DNA of 38,882 bases from an uncultured Clostridia bacterium (GCA_947627875.1 CANQXS010000024.1:1-38882); one strand, 5' to 3'; shown: positions 15,342-23,476, counted from the stretch's first letter. Notes: generated by a model not told the origin, from the sequence alone. Translations and numbers: made by a program.

Positions 15342-16328
15342 ATGAATTACATCGGCTCAAAGCTTTCTCTCCTCGGTTTTTTAACCGAAACCGTAACGGC
15401 AGTTGCCGGAGACGTCTCGGGCTGCGATTTTGCCGACCTCTTTGCCGGAACGGGAGCGGTCGGGAGCGCATTCCGCGCGAAGGGCTGCCGCGTTGTATCC
15501 AACGACATTCAGTATTACAGCTATGTCCTCAACCGCCACCTCATAGAAAACACCGATTCGCCCGCCGGCGATATCTTCGACCGCCTCAACGCCCTACCCG
15601 GCGCAGACGGCTTTGTTTATAAGAATTTCTGCCCCGGCTCGGGCAGCGGCAGGAGCTATTTTTCCGACGAAAACGGGCGCCGCTGCGACGCCGTCCGCCA
15701 AGAGGTCGAAAGGCTCCGCCCTCAGCTCGGCGAGGACCTCTATTTCCGCGTCCTTGCGAGCCTGATAAGCTCTATCGACAAATACGCCAACACCGCCTCG
15801 GTCTACGGCGCGTTCCTCAAGAACATAAAAAAGACCGCCGCGAAGAGCTTTTATCTCGAACCTCTGCCGGTGATCCCCGGGGAGCGCGGCAAGGTTTACA
15901 ACGAAGATATCCTCGGGCTCGTGAAGCGGGTAAAGGGAGATATCCTCTACCTCGACCCGCCCTATAACGCGCGGCAGTATTGCACCAACTACCACGTCCT
16001 CGAAACCGTCGCCCGCTACGACAACCCCGTCCTCCGCGGAGTAACTGGGCTTCGGGAGTATTCCTCGCAAAAGAGCGAGTTCTGCTCTAAAAAGACCGCC
16101 GCCGCGGCGCTCGACCGCCTTCTTTCCGAGGCAAACTACAAATACGTCTTTCTCAGCTACAACAACGAGGGGTTGTTGCCGCTCGGGGTAATTGAGGAGA
16201 TAATGAAGAGGCACGGCAGATACGAGGTTTTCACCACCGACCACCGCCGCTTCAAGGCGGACACCGACGAAAACCGCTCTCATAAGGCGGACAAGACCAT
16301 GGAGTATCTGCACTGTATGGTGAAATAG
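15342..16328 (+). CDS. Orphan N6-adenine DNA methyltransferase (D12 class)
   Basis: A 328-aa protein. The N-terminal NYIGSKLSLL fits the Dam/FokI-type YxGxK opening; motif I for S-adenosylmethionine is DLFAGTGAVG (32-41); the catalytic motif IV is LDPPYNARQY (about residues 205-214). It transfers a methyl group to N6 of adenine in a short DNA target, which is not predictable from sequence alone. There is no restriction endonuclease or specificity subunit beside it, so it is a solitary methylase, perhaps regulatory or protective. It lies directly after a tRNA operon terminator with its own ribosome-binding site (AAGGAGG). Codon use matches the chromosome, not the AT-rich XRE gene that follows. 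Confidence 0.88.
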   Translation: MNYIGSKLSLLGFLTETVTAVAGDVSGCDFADLFAGTGAVGSAFRAKGCRVVSNDIQYYSYVLNRHLIENTDSPAGDIFDRLNALPGADGFVYKNFCPGSGSGRSYFSDENGRRCDAVRQEVERLRPQLGEDLYFRVLASLISSIDKYANTASVYGAFLKNIKKTAAKSFYLEPLPVIPGERGKVYNEDILGLVKRVKGDILYLDPPYNARQYCTNYHVLETVARYDNPVLRGVTGLREYSSQKSEFCSKKTAAAALDRLLSEANYKYVFLSYNNEGLLPLGVIEEIMKRHGRYEVFTTDHRRFKADTDENRSHKADKTMEYLHCMVK

Positions 16329-16482
16329 GGAAGCCGGCGTGAGGGCGGATTGCTAATATGACAGGCAATATGATAGATCGGTATTTATTGAGCAGAACGC
16401 CGTTAATCACTTGTTAAAACTCCTGTTCTATGCACTAAACCATGACTAAACTAACAATCGGGCAATCTAAACTGTCGGTCGG

Positions 16483-16512
16483 TTGAATATTAAGCGGAGG
16501 AAATGTTATAAT
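16483..16512 (+). promoter_or_regulatory. Promoter of the XRE gene at 16544
   Basis: TTGAAT (16483-16488), an 18-bp spacer, and TATAAT (16507-16512). The -10 overlaps the upstream in-frame ATG at 16511, which supports choosing the downstream start. Confidence 0.6.
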
Positions 16513-16543
16513 GCAGTCATCAAATGAAAGGAGCAACACCACA

Positions 16544-16948
16544 ATGAAAAAACAATCTTTTGGAGCTATGATTGCAGCTATGCGTAAAGAACAGGGAATG
16601 ACACAGCTTGAACTTGCAGAAAAAATGGGCGTTACAGATAAAGCGGTATCAAAATGGGAACGAGATTTATCCTTTCCTGATGTAGATTCGATTCCAAGGT
16701 TGGCGGAAATTTTTGATGTAACTGTTGATGAGCTTATGCAGGTAAAATCAGATAGTAAGGAAAATAGGAAAGTAAACAGAATTTCCGAAATTGTCTTGAA
16801 AGGTATACCTTTGGCAATGGGAATTGATGTCGTAGTTCTATCGCTTATAGATGTGATTGAAGCAAAGGATGCGATCATTATGTTGGGAATTGGATTGGCT
16901 TGTATGGCGACTTATATGGCGATTACACATTTTCCAAAAAAGGACTAA
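16544..16948 (+). CDS. XRE-family regulator with C-terminal membrane segments
   Basis: A 134-aa protein. Residues 8-62 are a Cro/C1 helix-turn-helix (MTQLELAEKMGVTDKAVSKWERDLSFPD). Residues 85-130 hold one or two hydrophobic segments (GIPLAMGIDVVVLSLIDVI and IIMLGIGLACMATYMAI), so it is probably membrane-tethered. Such proteins with the AVSKWERG-type motif are frequent in clostridia, usually with unknown ligands. ATG 16544 has AAAGGAG 10 nt upstream; ATG 16511 falls in the promoter -10. Codons are markedly AT-rich compared with both neighbours, a sign of recent acquisition. It stands alone, with its own promoter and terminator. Confidence 0.85.
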   Translation: MKKQSFGAMIAAMRKEQGMTQLELAEKMGVTDKAVSKWERDLSFPDVDSIPRLAEIFDVTVDELMQVKSDSKENRKVNRISEIVLKGIPLAMGIDVVVLSLIDVIEAKDAIIMLGIGLACMATYMAITHFPKKD

Positions 16949-16976
16949 ATTCCCGTTTACCGGCGGGATAAATGCA

Positions 16977-17004
16977 AAAAGCAGACGGATTTTCGTCTGC
17001 TTTT
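16977..17004 (+). terminator. Terminator of the XRE gene
   Basis: GCAGACG-GATTTT-CGTCTGC followed by TTTT, preceded by an A-run. Confidence 0.88.
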
Positions 17005-17072
17005 GCCGTTTATGCGGGACCGCCTAAGGCGGATTTGTCGGTATGCGGTCCGGAATCGTCACCTCAGCATAA

Positions 17073-17320
17073 GCGTTATTTCTTGCCGCTCGCACTTCGC
17101 GCCCGTCTCGTATTGGGCGCTCGTGCTTGCGGAGAAATAATCGCGTATAGCATAAGCGTAAAAAGCTATCTTTTCGGGCTTCGCAATCGTTACGGATTGA
17201 TTGCTCGCCCTCAAAGAGTTTTTACGCGTATGCGCGTTCAAAGCGCCCGAACTTCCGTATGTTTTAAAACATCGTCGCAATCGTGACTTTGTATGTTTTA
17301 ACAGCTTCGCAGGCGCTTTG
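17073..17320. repeat. Three successive large inverted repeats in a gene-free stretch
   Basis: Between the XRE terminator and tRNA-Arg (about 345 bp) there is no credible gene but strong secondary structure. (A) 17073-17144: GCGTTATTTCT...CGCGCCC against GGGCGC...GAGAAATAATCGC, imperfect. (B) 17150-17233: GCATAAGCGTAAAAA against TTTTTACGCGTATGC (14 of 15 positions), with an inner stem of GGGC and GCAATC blocks. (C) 17239-17320: CAAAGCGCC against GGCGCTTTG. AGCATAAGCG is also a direct repeat at 17066 and 17149. This may be a palindromic repeat element or a structured RNA. Confidence 0.55.
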
Positions 17321-17349
17321 AGGGGCAGATTCTCAACCTATCAAGCAAT

Positions 17350-17387
17350 CCAAATAAAAAGCACCCTGTCGGGTGCTTTTTATTTGG
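17350..17387 (-). terminator. Terminator of the tRNA-Arg operon (symmetrical)
   Basis: A near-perfect long palindrome: AATAAAAAGCACCC-TGTC-GGGTGCTTTTTATT. On the minus strand it directly follows tRNA-Arg and ends in a T-run; it would also stop plus-strand transcripts. Confidence 0.9.
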
Positions 17388-17459
17388 TCTGTCCGACAGG
17401 AATCGAACCTGCGCGCATGCGGTCGGAGCGCATTGCTCTATCCACTGAGCTACGGACAG
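17385..17459 (-). tRNA. tRNA-Arg (CCG)
   Basis: 75 nt including an encoded CCA. Acceptor CTGTCCG pairs with CGGACAG (a C1-G72 pair); D-arm GCTCAGTGGATAGAGC; anticodon arm ATGCG-CTCCGAC-CGCAT, anticodon CCG; T-arm GCAGG-TTCGATT-CCTGT. Its first base directly abuts the stop codon of the GNAT gene, so it must be cut out of that mRNA. Confidence 0.93.
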
Positions 17460-18005
17460 TTATCCCTGCGGCGGGTCTCCCCTGCCGCCGAGTTTTTTGG
17501 ATAAATACATCACGAGATCGTCGTCGTTGCGGCAGCTCTCATATTCGCCGCAGACCTTATCGCGGTACCAAACGCCGCTCCCGTCGGGGATATACCCACG
17601 CTTTGCATAAAGCCGCTGGGCGCTGCCGTACCCGGGATGAAGCCCCACGCCGAGACCGACCTCGTCGGCAAACTGCCCTGCTATATCTTCGGCGACGTCC
17701 ATCAGCTTTCCGCCGACGCCCCGCCTGCGGAATTTTTCGAGCACCGCGAAGTCGACTATCATCGGCATTCGCCCCGCAAAAGCGCCGTGCTCATATTTCG
17801 GGTAGACGCTCACATATCCCGCCGGCTCGCCGCAGAAGTCCGCCGCAAGGCAGACCGCCCTGCCCGACGCCGCGTCGCTTAGGCGCTTTCTGAGCTTCGA
17901 CCCGTCCTCCTGCCAGCCCTGCTCGCGCTCGGCTGCGGCAAAAATCTCGGGGTCGCGCTCTTCTAAGTCCCGAACGGTGATCTTACCGTCAGAATAATAT
18001 ACCAT
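17460..18005 (-). CDS. GNAT-family N-acetyltransferase
   Basis: A 181-aa protein with the GNAT acetyl-CoA-binding core: VDFAVLEKFRRRGVGGKLMD is motif A (the R/Q-x-x-G-x-G/A loop as RRRGVG), preceded by AGYVSVYPKY, and followed by SAQRLYAKRGYIPDGSG, the motif B region. It moves an acetyl group from acetyl-CoA to an amine; the substrate is unknown. It is the third gene of the metG-kinase-GNAT-tRNA-Arg run. The start at 18005 has AAGGAG 11 nt upstream. Its stop codon (17460-17462) immediately precedes the 5' end of tRNA-Arg with no gap. Confidence 0.85.
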   Translation of the reverse strand: MVYYSDGKITVRDLEERDPEIFAAAEREQGWQEDGSKLRKRLSDAASGRAVCLAADFCGEPAGYVSVYPKYEHGAFAGRMPMIVDFAVLEKFRRRGVGGKLMDVAEDIAGQFADEVGLGVGLHPGYGSAQRLYAKRGYIPDGSGVWYRDKVCGEYESCRNDDDLVMYLSKKLGGRGDPPQG

Positions 18006-18043
18006 TTGTTGATTTTCTCCTTATTATACATTTAGTAACAAAG

Positions 18044-18592
18044 CTACAGCCCGAAATGCTCCTTTATCTGCCTCGCCGCCTCGGTCGCGGGGAGGTCGGT
18101 GTTGTCGATTTTCAGATAATTTTTGAACCCCGTCTCGTCGGGGATGCTTTCAATGCGGCAGGTCTTCTCGTCGTAAATGAGCGCCTCGGAAAAATCGAGG
18201 TCGCGCTTGCCGGGCTTATTTTCAAGGCGGTTCTCGGTGCGGTTCCTGCGGAGCCTTTCCTCAAAATCCGCGACAAGCTCGACAAGATACACCTCTGCGC
18301 AGGCGTCTTCAAATATCTTCGCGACGCTTCTGATATATTCGCCGTCGCGGGGCGAAGAAAAGTCCCAGATATAGGTGAAAACGAGCCCGTAATTGCCGCT
18401 TTTGGCGAACTCCTCAAAGACGACCCGACGAAGCCTCGTTATCGTTTCGCCGTCGTAATATCCGAAGACGCGGGTAACGAGGTCTATGGTCATATGATTG
18501 TGGAACAGCCGCAGGTCGGTGATCTTGCAGAGCTCCTGCCCGACGGTCATCTTGCCGACCGCCCCGCCGCCTATTATGACGACGAGCTTCAT
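18044..18592 (-). CDS. P-loop small kinase-like NTPase
   Basis: A 182-aa protein. It opens MKLVVIIGGGAVGKMTVGQE with a Walker A variant GGGAVGKMT (8-16), where Met replaces the usual Ser. It then has FHNHMTIDLV, and a mid-region typical of shikimate/adenylate-kinase-like folds (VELVADFEERLRRNRTENR, a lid-like Arg-rich stretch). The substrate cannot be named; relatives are annotated as AAA-family ATPase or shikimate-kinase-like. Its ATG (18592-18590) directly follows the metG stop codon (18595-18593) with no gap, so translation is coupled to metG. Confidence 0.75.
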   Translation of the reverse strand: MKLVVIIGGGAVGKMTVGQELCKITDLRLFHNHMTIDLVTRVFGYYDGETITRLRRVVFEEFAKSGNYGLVFTYIWDFSSPRDGEYIRSVAKIFEDACAEVYLVELVADFEERLRRNRTENRLENKPGKRDLDFSEALIYDEKTCRIESIPDETGFKNYLKIDNTDLPATEAARQIKEHFGL

Positions 18593-20548
18593 TTATCTTA
18601 TCTTCGAGCCTGCGGGGACGGAGCCGTCGAGGAAGCAGACCTTTGCCGAGCCGTCGGGCATATCCGCGGCGCAGATCATTCCTTCGCTCATCTCTCCGCA
18701 GAGCTTCGCGGGCTTCAGGTTTGCAACGAACATAACCGTCTTCCCGACGAGGTCTTCGGGCTTATACCACTTCGCGATGCCCGAGAGTATCCGGCGCGTC
18801 CCGAAGCCGTCTTCGAGGGTCAGCTTCAAAAGCTTTTCGGAGCGCTTCACCTTTTCGCAGGCGATAATTTTTCCCACCCGCAGGTCAACCTTCGCGAAGT
18901 CGTCAATAGTTATCTCCTCGCCTATCGGCGGGAGCTCGGCGGCTTCTTCCTTAGCCTTTTCGGCGGCGGCTTTGGCTTTGAGCGCCTCCATCTCGGCAAC
19001 GAGCTCGTCAAGTATCTTCGGGTCTATCCTCGCAAAGAGCGGAACGGCGTCGCCGACCTTGTTTCCCGCAGGATAACCGCCGAACTCGGCAAGCGAATCG
19101 AAGCTTTCGGCGCGGCAGTTTATCTGCGCGAATATCTTTTCGGCAGTTTCGGGGATAAAGGGCGACGAGAGCGCGGCGATAAAGCGTATCGCCTCTATAA
19201 GCTCATAGAGAACAGTCTGAAGGCGGGGCTTTGAGCTCTCCTCCTTGGCAAGGACCCAGGGGGTGGTCTCGTCGATATATTTATTCGCGCGGCGGGCGAG
19301 CGACATAACGTCGTCGACGGCGTCGGCGATGCGGTAGGCGTCGATATGAGCCTGCATCTTTGATACGGCTTCAAGGCATTTCTGCTCGAGGTCGGCGTCG
19401 GTCTCGTTTTTATCCGACGGCGCGCCGACAACTCCGCCGAAGTATTTGTTTACCATAGCGACGGTGCGGTTCACGAGGTTGCCGAGGGTGTTGGCGAGGT
19501 CGGTGTTATAGCGGTCGATAAAGGTCTCATAGCTAATCGAGCCGTCGGCGGCAAAGGGCATTTCCGAAAGCATATAGTAGCGGGTAGCGTCGGCTCCGAA
19601 GCGCTTTACCATCTCGCCGGCGTAGATAACGTTGCCCTTTGATTTCGACATCTTATCCTCGCCGAAGAGGAGCCACGGGTGGGCGAATATCTGCTTCGGG
19701 AGCTTTGCGCCGAGCGCCATAAGCCAGGCTACCCAATAGACCGAATGGAATCTCAGGATATCCTTGCCGATGATGTGAACGCAGTTGTCCCAGTATTTAT
19801 TGTAGGTATCCGACGGGTGGTCGGGGTCGTAGCCGAGGGCGGTGATATAGTTGTTGAGCGCGTCTATCCAGACATAGACGACATGCTTCGGGTCGAAATC
19901 GACGGGGATTCCCCATTTGAAGCTCGAACGGGTGATGCAGAAGTCCTGGAGCCCGGGCTTGATGAAGTTGTTTATCATCTCGTTCTTGCGGCTTTCGGGC
20001 TGGATAAAGGCGGGGTTCTGCTCAAAGAATTCCTCGAGCTGCTTCTGATATTTCGAGAGCCTGAAATAATAGGCTTCTTCCTTCGCCTTTCTTACCTCGG
20101 CGCCGCATTCGGGGCAGCGCCCGTCCTTGAGCTGGACCTCGGTAAAGAAGCTTTCGCAGGGCAGGCAATACCAGCCCTCGTATTCGCTCTTATAGATGTC
20201 GCCCTGCTCATAGAGGCGGTCGAAAGCGCGCTGAACGGCCTTTTCGTGCTCGGGGTCGGTGGTGCGGATAAACTTGGAGTAGCTTATAAAGAGGGAGTCG
20301 AGCTCGGAGCGGATCTCCCCCGAAATTTTGTCGACGTGCTGCTGAGGGGTTATACCCTGCTTTTCGGCTTCCTCTTCGATTTTCAGACCGTGCTCGTCGG
20401 TTCCGGTCAGGAAGAAAACATCAAAGCCCTGCATTCGGCGGGTCCTCGCTATTGCATCGGCACAGACGTGATCGTAGAGGTTGCCGATATGAGGAAGCTT
20501 TGAGGCATAGGCTATCGCCGTGGTGATGAGATAGGGCTTTTTTTCCAT
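18593..20548 (-). CDS. metG: Methionyl-tRNA synthetase
   Basis: A 651-aa class I synthetase that charges tRNA-Met. PHIGNLY (19-25) is the HIGH motif and KMSKS (299-303) the second ATP-binding motif. A zinc knuckle lies in the connective domain (C128, C131, C145, C148: YCLPC...RCPEC). Residues 395-505 form the anticodon-binding helices, and the C-terminal 100 residues (from about 548, FAKVDLRVGKIIACEKV) are the EMAP/Arc1-like tRNA-binding dimerisation domain. Full length. It has a near-consensus promoter about 50 bp upstream and no room for a T-box leader. It heads the operon with the P-loop kinase, GNAT and tRNA-Arg. Confidence 0.97.
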   Translation of the reverse strand: MEKKPYLITTAIAYASKLPHIGNLYDHVCADAIARTRRMQGFDVFFLTGTDEHGLKIEEEAEKQGITPQQHVDKISGEIRSELDSLFISYSKFIRTTDPEHEKAVQRAFDRLYEQGDIYKSEYEGWYCLPCESFFTEVQLKDGRCPECGAEVRKAKEEAYYFRLSKYQKQLEEFFEQNPAFIQPESRKNEMINNFIKPGLQDFCITRSSFKWGIPVDFDPKHVVYVWIDALNNYITALGYDPDHPSDTYNKYWDNCVHIIGKDILRFHSVYWVAWLMALGAKLPKQIFAHPWLLFGEDKMSKSKGNVIYAGEMVKRFGADATRYYMLSEMPFAADGSISYETFIDRYNTDLANTLGNLVNRTVAMVNKYFGGVVGAPSDKNETDADLEQKCLEAVSKMQAHIDAYRIADAVDDVMSLARRANKYIDETTPWVLAKEESSKPRLQTVLYELIEAIRFIAALSSPFIPETAEKIFAQINCRAESFDSLAEFGGYPAGNKVGDAVPLFARIDPKILDELVAEMEALKAKAAAEKAKEEAAELPPIGEEITIDDFAKVDLRVGKIIACEKVKRSEKLLKLTLEDGFGTRRILSGIAKWYKPEDLVGKTVMFVANLKPAKLCGEMSEGMICAADMPDGSAKVCFLDGSVPAGSKIR

Positions 20549-20595
20549 AACGTTTTGTTCCTTTCAGATTTCTTCGGCTTTCGCCGCGTTAATTT

Positions 20596-20623
20596 ATTAT
20601 ATCCGTTTTTATAAAAATGTCAA
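20596..20623 (-). promoter_or_regulatory. Sigma-A promoter of metG operon
   Basis: On the minus strand TTGACA (20623-20618), a 16-bp spacer, and TATAAT (20601-20596). The leader is only about 40 nt, too short for a T-box or S-box riboswitch. Confidence 0.82.
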
Positions 20624-20639
20624 GGCTTGGGAATCCCTC

Positions 20640-21581
20640 TTACTCTCCCAGCTCGAAATATTCCCTTATTTCGGTGCGGAAGTCCTCGCCGACCATAAAA
20701 TACCCTCTTGCGTCCCATAATCCCGACGGCATTCTGTATGTCGCGGGAGAAGGGTTCGACGAGATCAGGTGCTCATAAGCTTCCCTTACGTCGGCAAAGC
20801 CCTTCGAGGTGAGGTCCGAGTCGGAATTATTGTATATCTCGTTGAAAATAGTCTGGATATTCCCGACCACTGCGCCCGAGTTATAGGTGCAGGCGGAGTT
20901 TATAAGCGATACCGCAAGCTCTCCGAGGACCTGTACCTTCGCCTCGTTCCCCTTTTCATACATCGGGTAGGTGACTATCTTTCTTATGTCGTCGCCGTAG
21001 AGGGTGCGGGTCGCGGCACCCTGAGAAAAGCTCGTTATCTCGCCGGTCTCGTCGTTGCGGTAATAGAGCTCCTGCGGGAAATTGTAGTCCGAAGTCCCGC
21101 CGAGGTAATCGACAAGGCTCTTGAATCCGTCGTTGGTTATCTTTATGTATTTGTCGCAGCTCACGCCGTAGGCGTTTTCGACCGCCGTTTTGAGGTAAGA
21201 CATTCCGCCCGCGTCAAAGAGCGAAGCTATAGTCCCCTCCGTCCCGCCGGCTATAGACCAGGTATAAGGCGATATCGGGACGACCTTTACGGTAAGAAGA
21301 TCGGGCAGAACCCTTATAAGCGCCATTCCGTTTATATTTGAGCCGTCCGCGCCGACAAAGAGAATAGTCTCTCTCGCCTTTGAAAAGTCCTGTTCCTCAG
21401 AGGAGTTCTCGACTACGGCGGCATTTCCTGCTCCGGCGGCAGCCTGACGCGCCTCTCGGGGCTGGTTCACAAACACTTCGAGCAATATCATCGCCACAGA
21501 GCCGAACACCGCCAGACATATTATCATAGTTACGGCGTATACAATTAAAACGGGCGCCTGAGAAGAACGCTTTTCGGGCAT
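20640..21581 (-). CDS. LCP (LytR-CpsA-Psr) family protein
   Basis: A 313-aa membrane-anchored protein: a short cytoplasmic N-terminus, one membrane helix (about residues 10-34), then an extracellular LCP-like domain (ILFVGADGSNINGMALIRVLPDLLTVKVVPISPYTW, then GGMSYLKTAVENAYGVSCDKYIKITNDGFKSLVDYLGG). LCP enzymes attach lipid-linked anionic polymers to peptidoglycan outside the membrane. The region matching the conserved D-x-R and R-x-D arginines is poorly conserved here (VGADGSNINGMALIRV), so catalytic competence is uncertain; it may be a divergent family member. GGGGG precedes the ATG. It follows the SLOG gene on the same strand. Confidence 0.72.
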   Translation of the reverse strand: MPEKRSSQAPVLIVYAVTMIICLAVFGSVAMILLEVFVNQPREARQAAAGAGNAAVVENSSEEQDFSKARETILFVGADGSNINGMALIRVLPDLLTVKVVPISPYTWSIAGGTEGTIASLFDAGGMSYLKTAVENAYGVSCDKYIKITNDGFKSLVDYLGGTSDYNFPQELYYRNDETGEITSFSQGAATRTLYGDDIRKIVTYPMYEKGNEAKVQVLGELAVSLINSACTYNSGAVVGNIQTIFNEIYNNSDSDLTSKGFADVREAYEHLISSNPSPATYRMPSGLWDARGYFMVGEDFRTEIREYFELGE

Positions 21582-21647
21582 ATTGGGTCCCCCTTTTCAA
21601 CAAATTTCAAATTGCCGTTGCAATTTTGCGGCATATGGTGTAAAATA

Positions 21648-22220
21648 CTATATGCCGCTGCGGAACTTCCGCAGATGCTCGACGAATTCCGAGAGGTCGA
21701 GCATTTTCACCCTCAGACCAGCCTTTTTCGCGTAGGAAATGGTCTGACCGGTGCCGCTGTTCATATCGGCTACAGCCGCAAGGAGCAGCGAGGAATTTTC
21801 AACCATAAAGCGGTTTCGGCGCTGATAGCAGCCGTTGTAATATTCGCTCCCGAGAGTGACGAACCTGTCGCACCCGTCGCGAAGGGCTATATAATCCTCT
21901 TTGTCTTCACCGTGCCGCGAGAATATCTCTTTTGAATAAGGGCTCACGCATATGAGCTTTATATCGGGGTAAGCCTGCTTTGCGCGCAAAACCGCCTGCC
22001 CTGCCCAAATATCTACTCCGCGCTGCATTCCGCAGATAAAGGTGTCGAACCCTTCTTCGTAAAGCTCCAAAACGCAGCGGTGAAGCAGCGACTTCATCGT
22101 TTTGAGATAAAATTCGTTATTGACGTCGAAAGGAGCCTTCTCGGGACGGTGCCCCGAAAAACAGGCGGTCCTTGCGGGGTCGGTTATATGCCCGAGAGCG
22201 TCATGATAGTCATAATTCAT
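21648..22220 (-). CDS. SLOG-family protein (DUF1273/YpsA-like)
   Basis: A 190-aa cytosolic protein. TACFSGHRPEKAPF is the N-terminal glycine/arginine loop typical of DUF1273 proteins; FICGMQRGVDIWAGQAVLRAK and VENSSLLLAAVADMNSGTGQTISYAKKAG complete the Rossmann-like SLOG fold, which binds nucleotide-type ligands. YpsA in Bacillus affects cell division; the role here is unknown. ATG 22220 has GAGG upstream and a good promoter at 22251-22279. It is divergent from alr. The stop lies in a 9-bp hairpin (GCGGCATAT against ATATGCCGC, 21628-21658) that lacks a T-run. Confidence 0.83.
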   Translation of the reverse strand: MNYDYHDALGHITDPARTACFSGHRPEKAPFDVNNEFYLKTMKSLLHRCVLELYEEGFDTFICGMQRGVDIWAGQAVLRAKQAYPDIKLICVSPYSKEIFSRHGEDKEDYIALRDGCDRFVTLGSEYYNGCYQRRNRFMVENSSLLLAAVADMNSGTGQTISYAKKAGLRVKMLDLSEFVEHLRKFRSGI

Positions 22221-22250
22221 ATTACATTCCTCAAGCCTTGATTACCTTTT

Positions 22251-22279
22251 ATGATAACATATCGCGGGGCTTTTTTCAA
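22251..22279 (-). promoter_or_regulatory. Promoter of the SLOG gene
   Basis: On the minus strand TTGAAA (22279-22274), a 17-bp spacer, and TATCAT (22256-22251). Confidence 0.65.
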
Positions 22280-22324
22280 GCCCTGTTACCGTATTGTTAA
22301 TATTTTTATATCCGGAGGTCAACG

Positions 22325-23476
22325 ATGCAAAAGCTCAAAAAAGAAACGCTCAAGCGCGCCTGGGCGGAAATAAGCCTCACTCGGCTCAGAAAAAACGTTG
22401 AAAGCTGCCGCTCTCTTCTGCCGAACGGCACACAGATGATGTGCGTCGTAAAGGCAAACTGCTACGGTCACGGAATAGAGAATATAATCCCCTGCCTCGA
22501 GCTCGACTGCGGGGCGGATTGGTTCGCGGTCTCGAACCTCGTGGAGGCGATAGAGCTTCGCGACCTCGGCGTTGCGGGAGAGATCCTGATTTTGGGCTAC
22601 ACTCCTCCGAAAAACGCCGCTGAGCTCATTGAATACGACATTATCCAGGCGATAACCGACCTTGATTACGCAACCGAGCTTTCGCACTGCGCCCCCGTCG
22701 GGGAGAAGGTCCGCTGCCACCTCGCCGTCGACACCGGAATGACCCGCATAGGCATTCGCGGCGACGCGCGCAGCCTCGCCGACGAAGCCGAAAAGGTCTT
22801 CAGGCTGCCGTCGCTCGCCTGCGAAGGGCTCTTTACCCACCTTTCCGTTGCCGACAGCGCCGACCCCTCCGACGTTGAATACACCAATTCGCAGATTCAA
22901 AAGCTCTGCGACCTCAAAACCGCCCTTAACAAGCGGCTGATTATCGTTGAGCAGCTGCATTTTCTCAACTCCGCAGGCGCCGCCTACCACCCCGACCCCC
23001 GCTCGGACCTCGCGCGGTTCGGAATTATGCTCTACGGCTTAAAGCCCAACGGCGACCGCGAGCTGCCTGTCGCGCTCGAGCCGGTTATGGAGCTGAAAGC
23101 GGCGGTGTCGCAGGTAAAAACCGTCGAGGCGGGGGTAGACGTGAGCTACGGGCGGACCTACACCACCCGCCGCAAGACCGTCGTCGCGGTCGTGACGATA
23201 GGCTATGCCGACGGCTATCCGAGGCAGCTCTCGGGCAAAGCCGAGGTCCTCATAAAGGGCAGGCGCGCGCCGGTGATAGGAAGAATTTGTATGGACCAGC
23301 TTATGATCGACGTTACCGACATCGAAGGCGTCCGCGAAGGGGACGTTGTAACTCTCTTCGGGACCGACGGCGATGAGAGCATCACCGCCGACGACCTTGC
23401 CGCGAAAATCGGGACTATCGGCTACGAGATAGTCTGCGGAATAAGCCCCAGAGTCCCGAGGGTATGTATTGACTGA
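22325..23476 (+). CDS. alr: Alanine racemase
   Basis: A 383-aa PLP enzyme interconverting L- and D-alanine for peptidoglycan. The PLP lysine lies in MMCVVKANCYGHG (about K43). The C-terminal domain has VVTIGYADGYPRQLSGKAEVLIKGRR and GRICMDQLMIDVTDI, which includes the catalytic-tyrosine region of the second domain. Length and order are normal. GGAGGT precedes the ATG. It is divergent from the SLOG gene, with 104 bp between starts, and is followed by a GC-rich, heavily structured 368-bp gap rather than a simple terminator. A serine-racemase-type relative cannot be excluded, but there is no membrane domain as in VanT. Confidence 0.95.
   Translation: MQKLKKETLKRAWAEISLTRLRKNVESCRSLLPNGTQMMCVVKANCYGHGIENIIPCLELDCGADWFAVSNLVEAIELRDLGVAGEILILGYTPPKNAAELIEYDIIQAITDLDYATELSHCAPVGEKVRCHLAVDTGMTRIGIRGDARSLADEAEKVFRLPSLACEGLFTHLSVADSADPSDVEYTNSQIQKLCDLKTALNKRLIIVEQLHFLNSAGAAYHPDPRSDLARFGIMLYGLKPNGDRELPVALEPVMELKAAVSQVKTVEAGVDVSYGRTYTTRRKTVVAVVTIGYADGYPRQLSGKAEVLIKGRRAPVIGRICMDQLMIDVTDIEGVREGDVVTLFGTDGDESITADDLAAKIGTIGYEIVCGISPRVPRVCID

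Noticed and set aside
17059-17280. 73-codon minus-strand ORF in the hairpin cluster
   Set aside because: It lies wholly within inverted repeats, has no ribosome-binding site, and the structure explains the open frame better.
17201-17893. 230-codon plus-strand ORF
   Set aside because: It runs through the hairpin cluster, terminator and tRNA-Arg and antisense through GNAT; Arg/Pro-rich shadow.
18056-19234. 392-codon plus-strand ORF
   Set aside because: It is antisense to metG and the kinase gene; no family resemblance, an artefact of GC-rich codons.
20549-20639. T-box or S-box riboswitch before metG
   Set aside because: The promoter gives a leader of about 40 nt and no T-box bulge or terminator is present.
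22325-23476. VanT-type serine racemase (resistance gene)
   Set aside because: No N-terminal membrane domain and no other van genes nearby; ordinary alanine racemase length.
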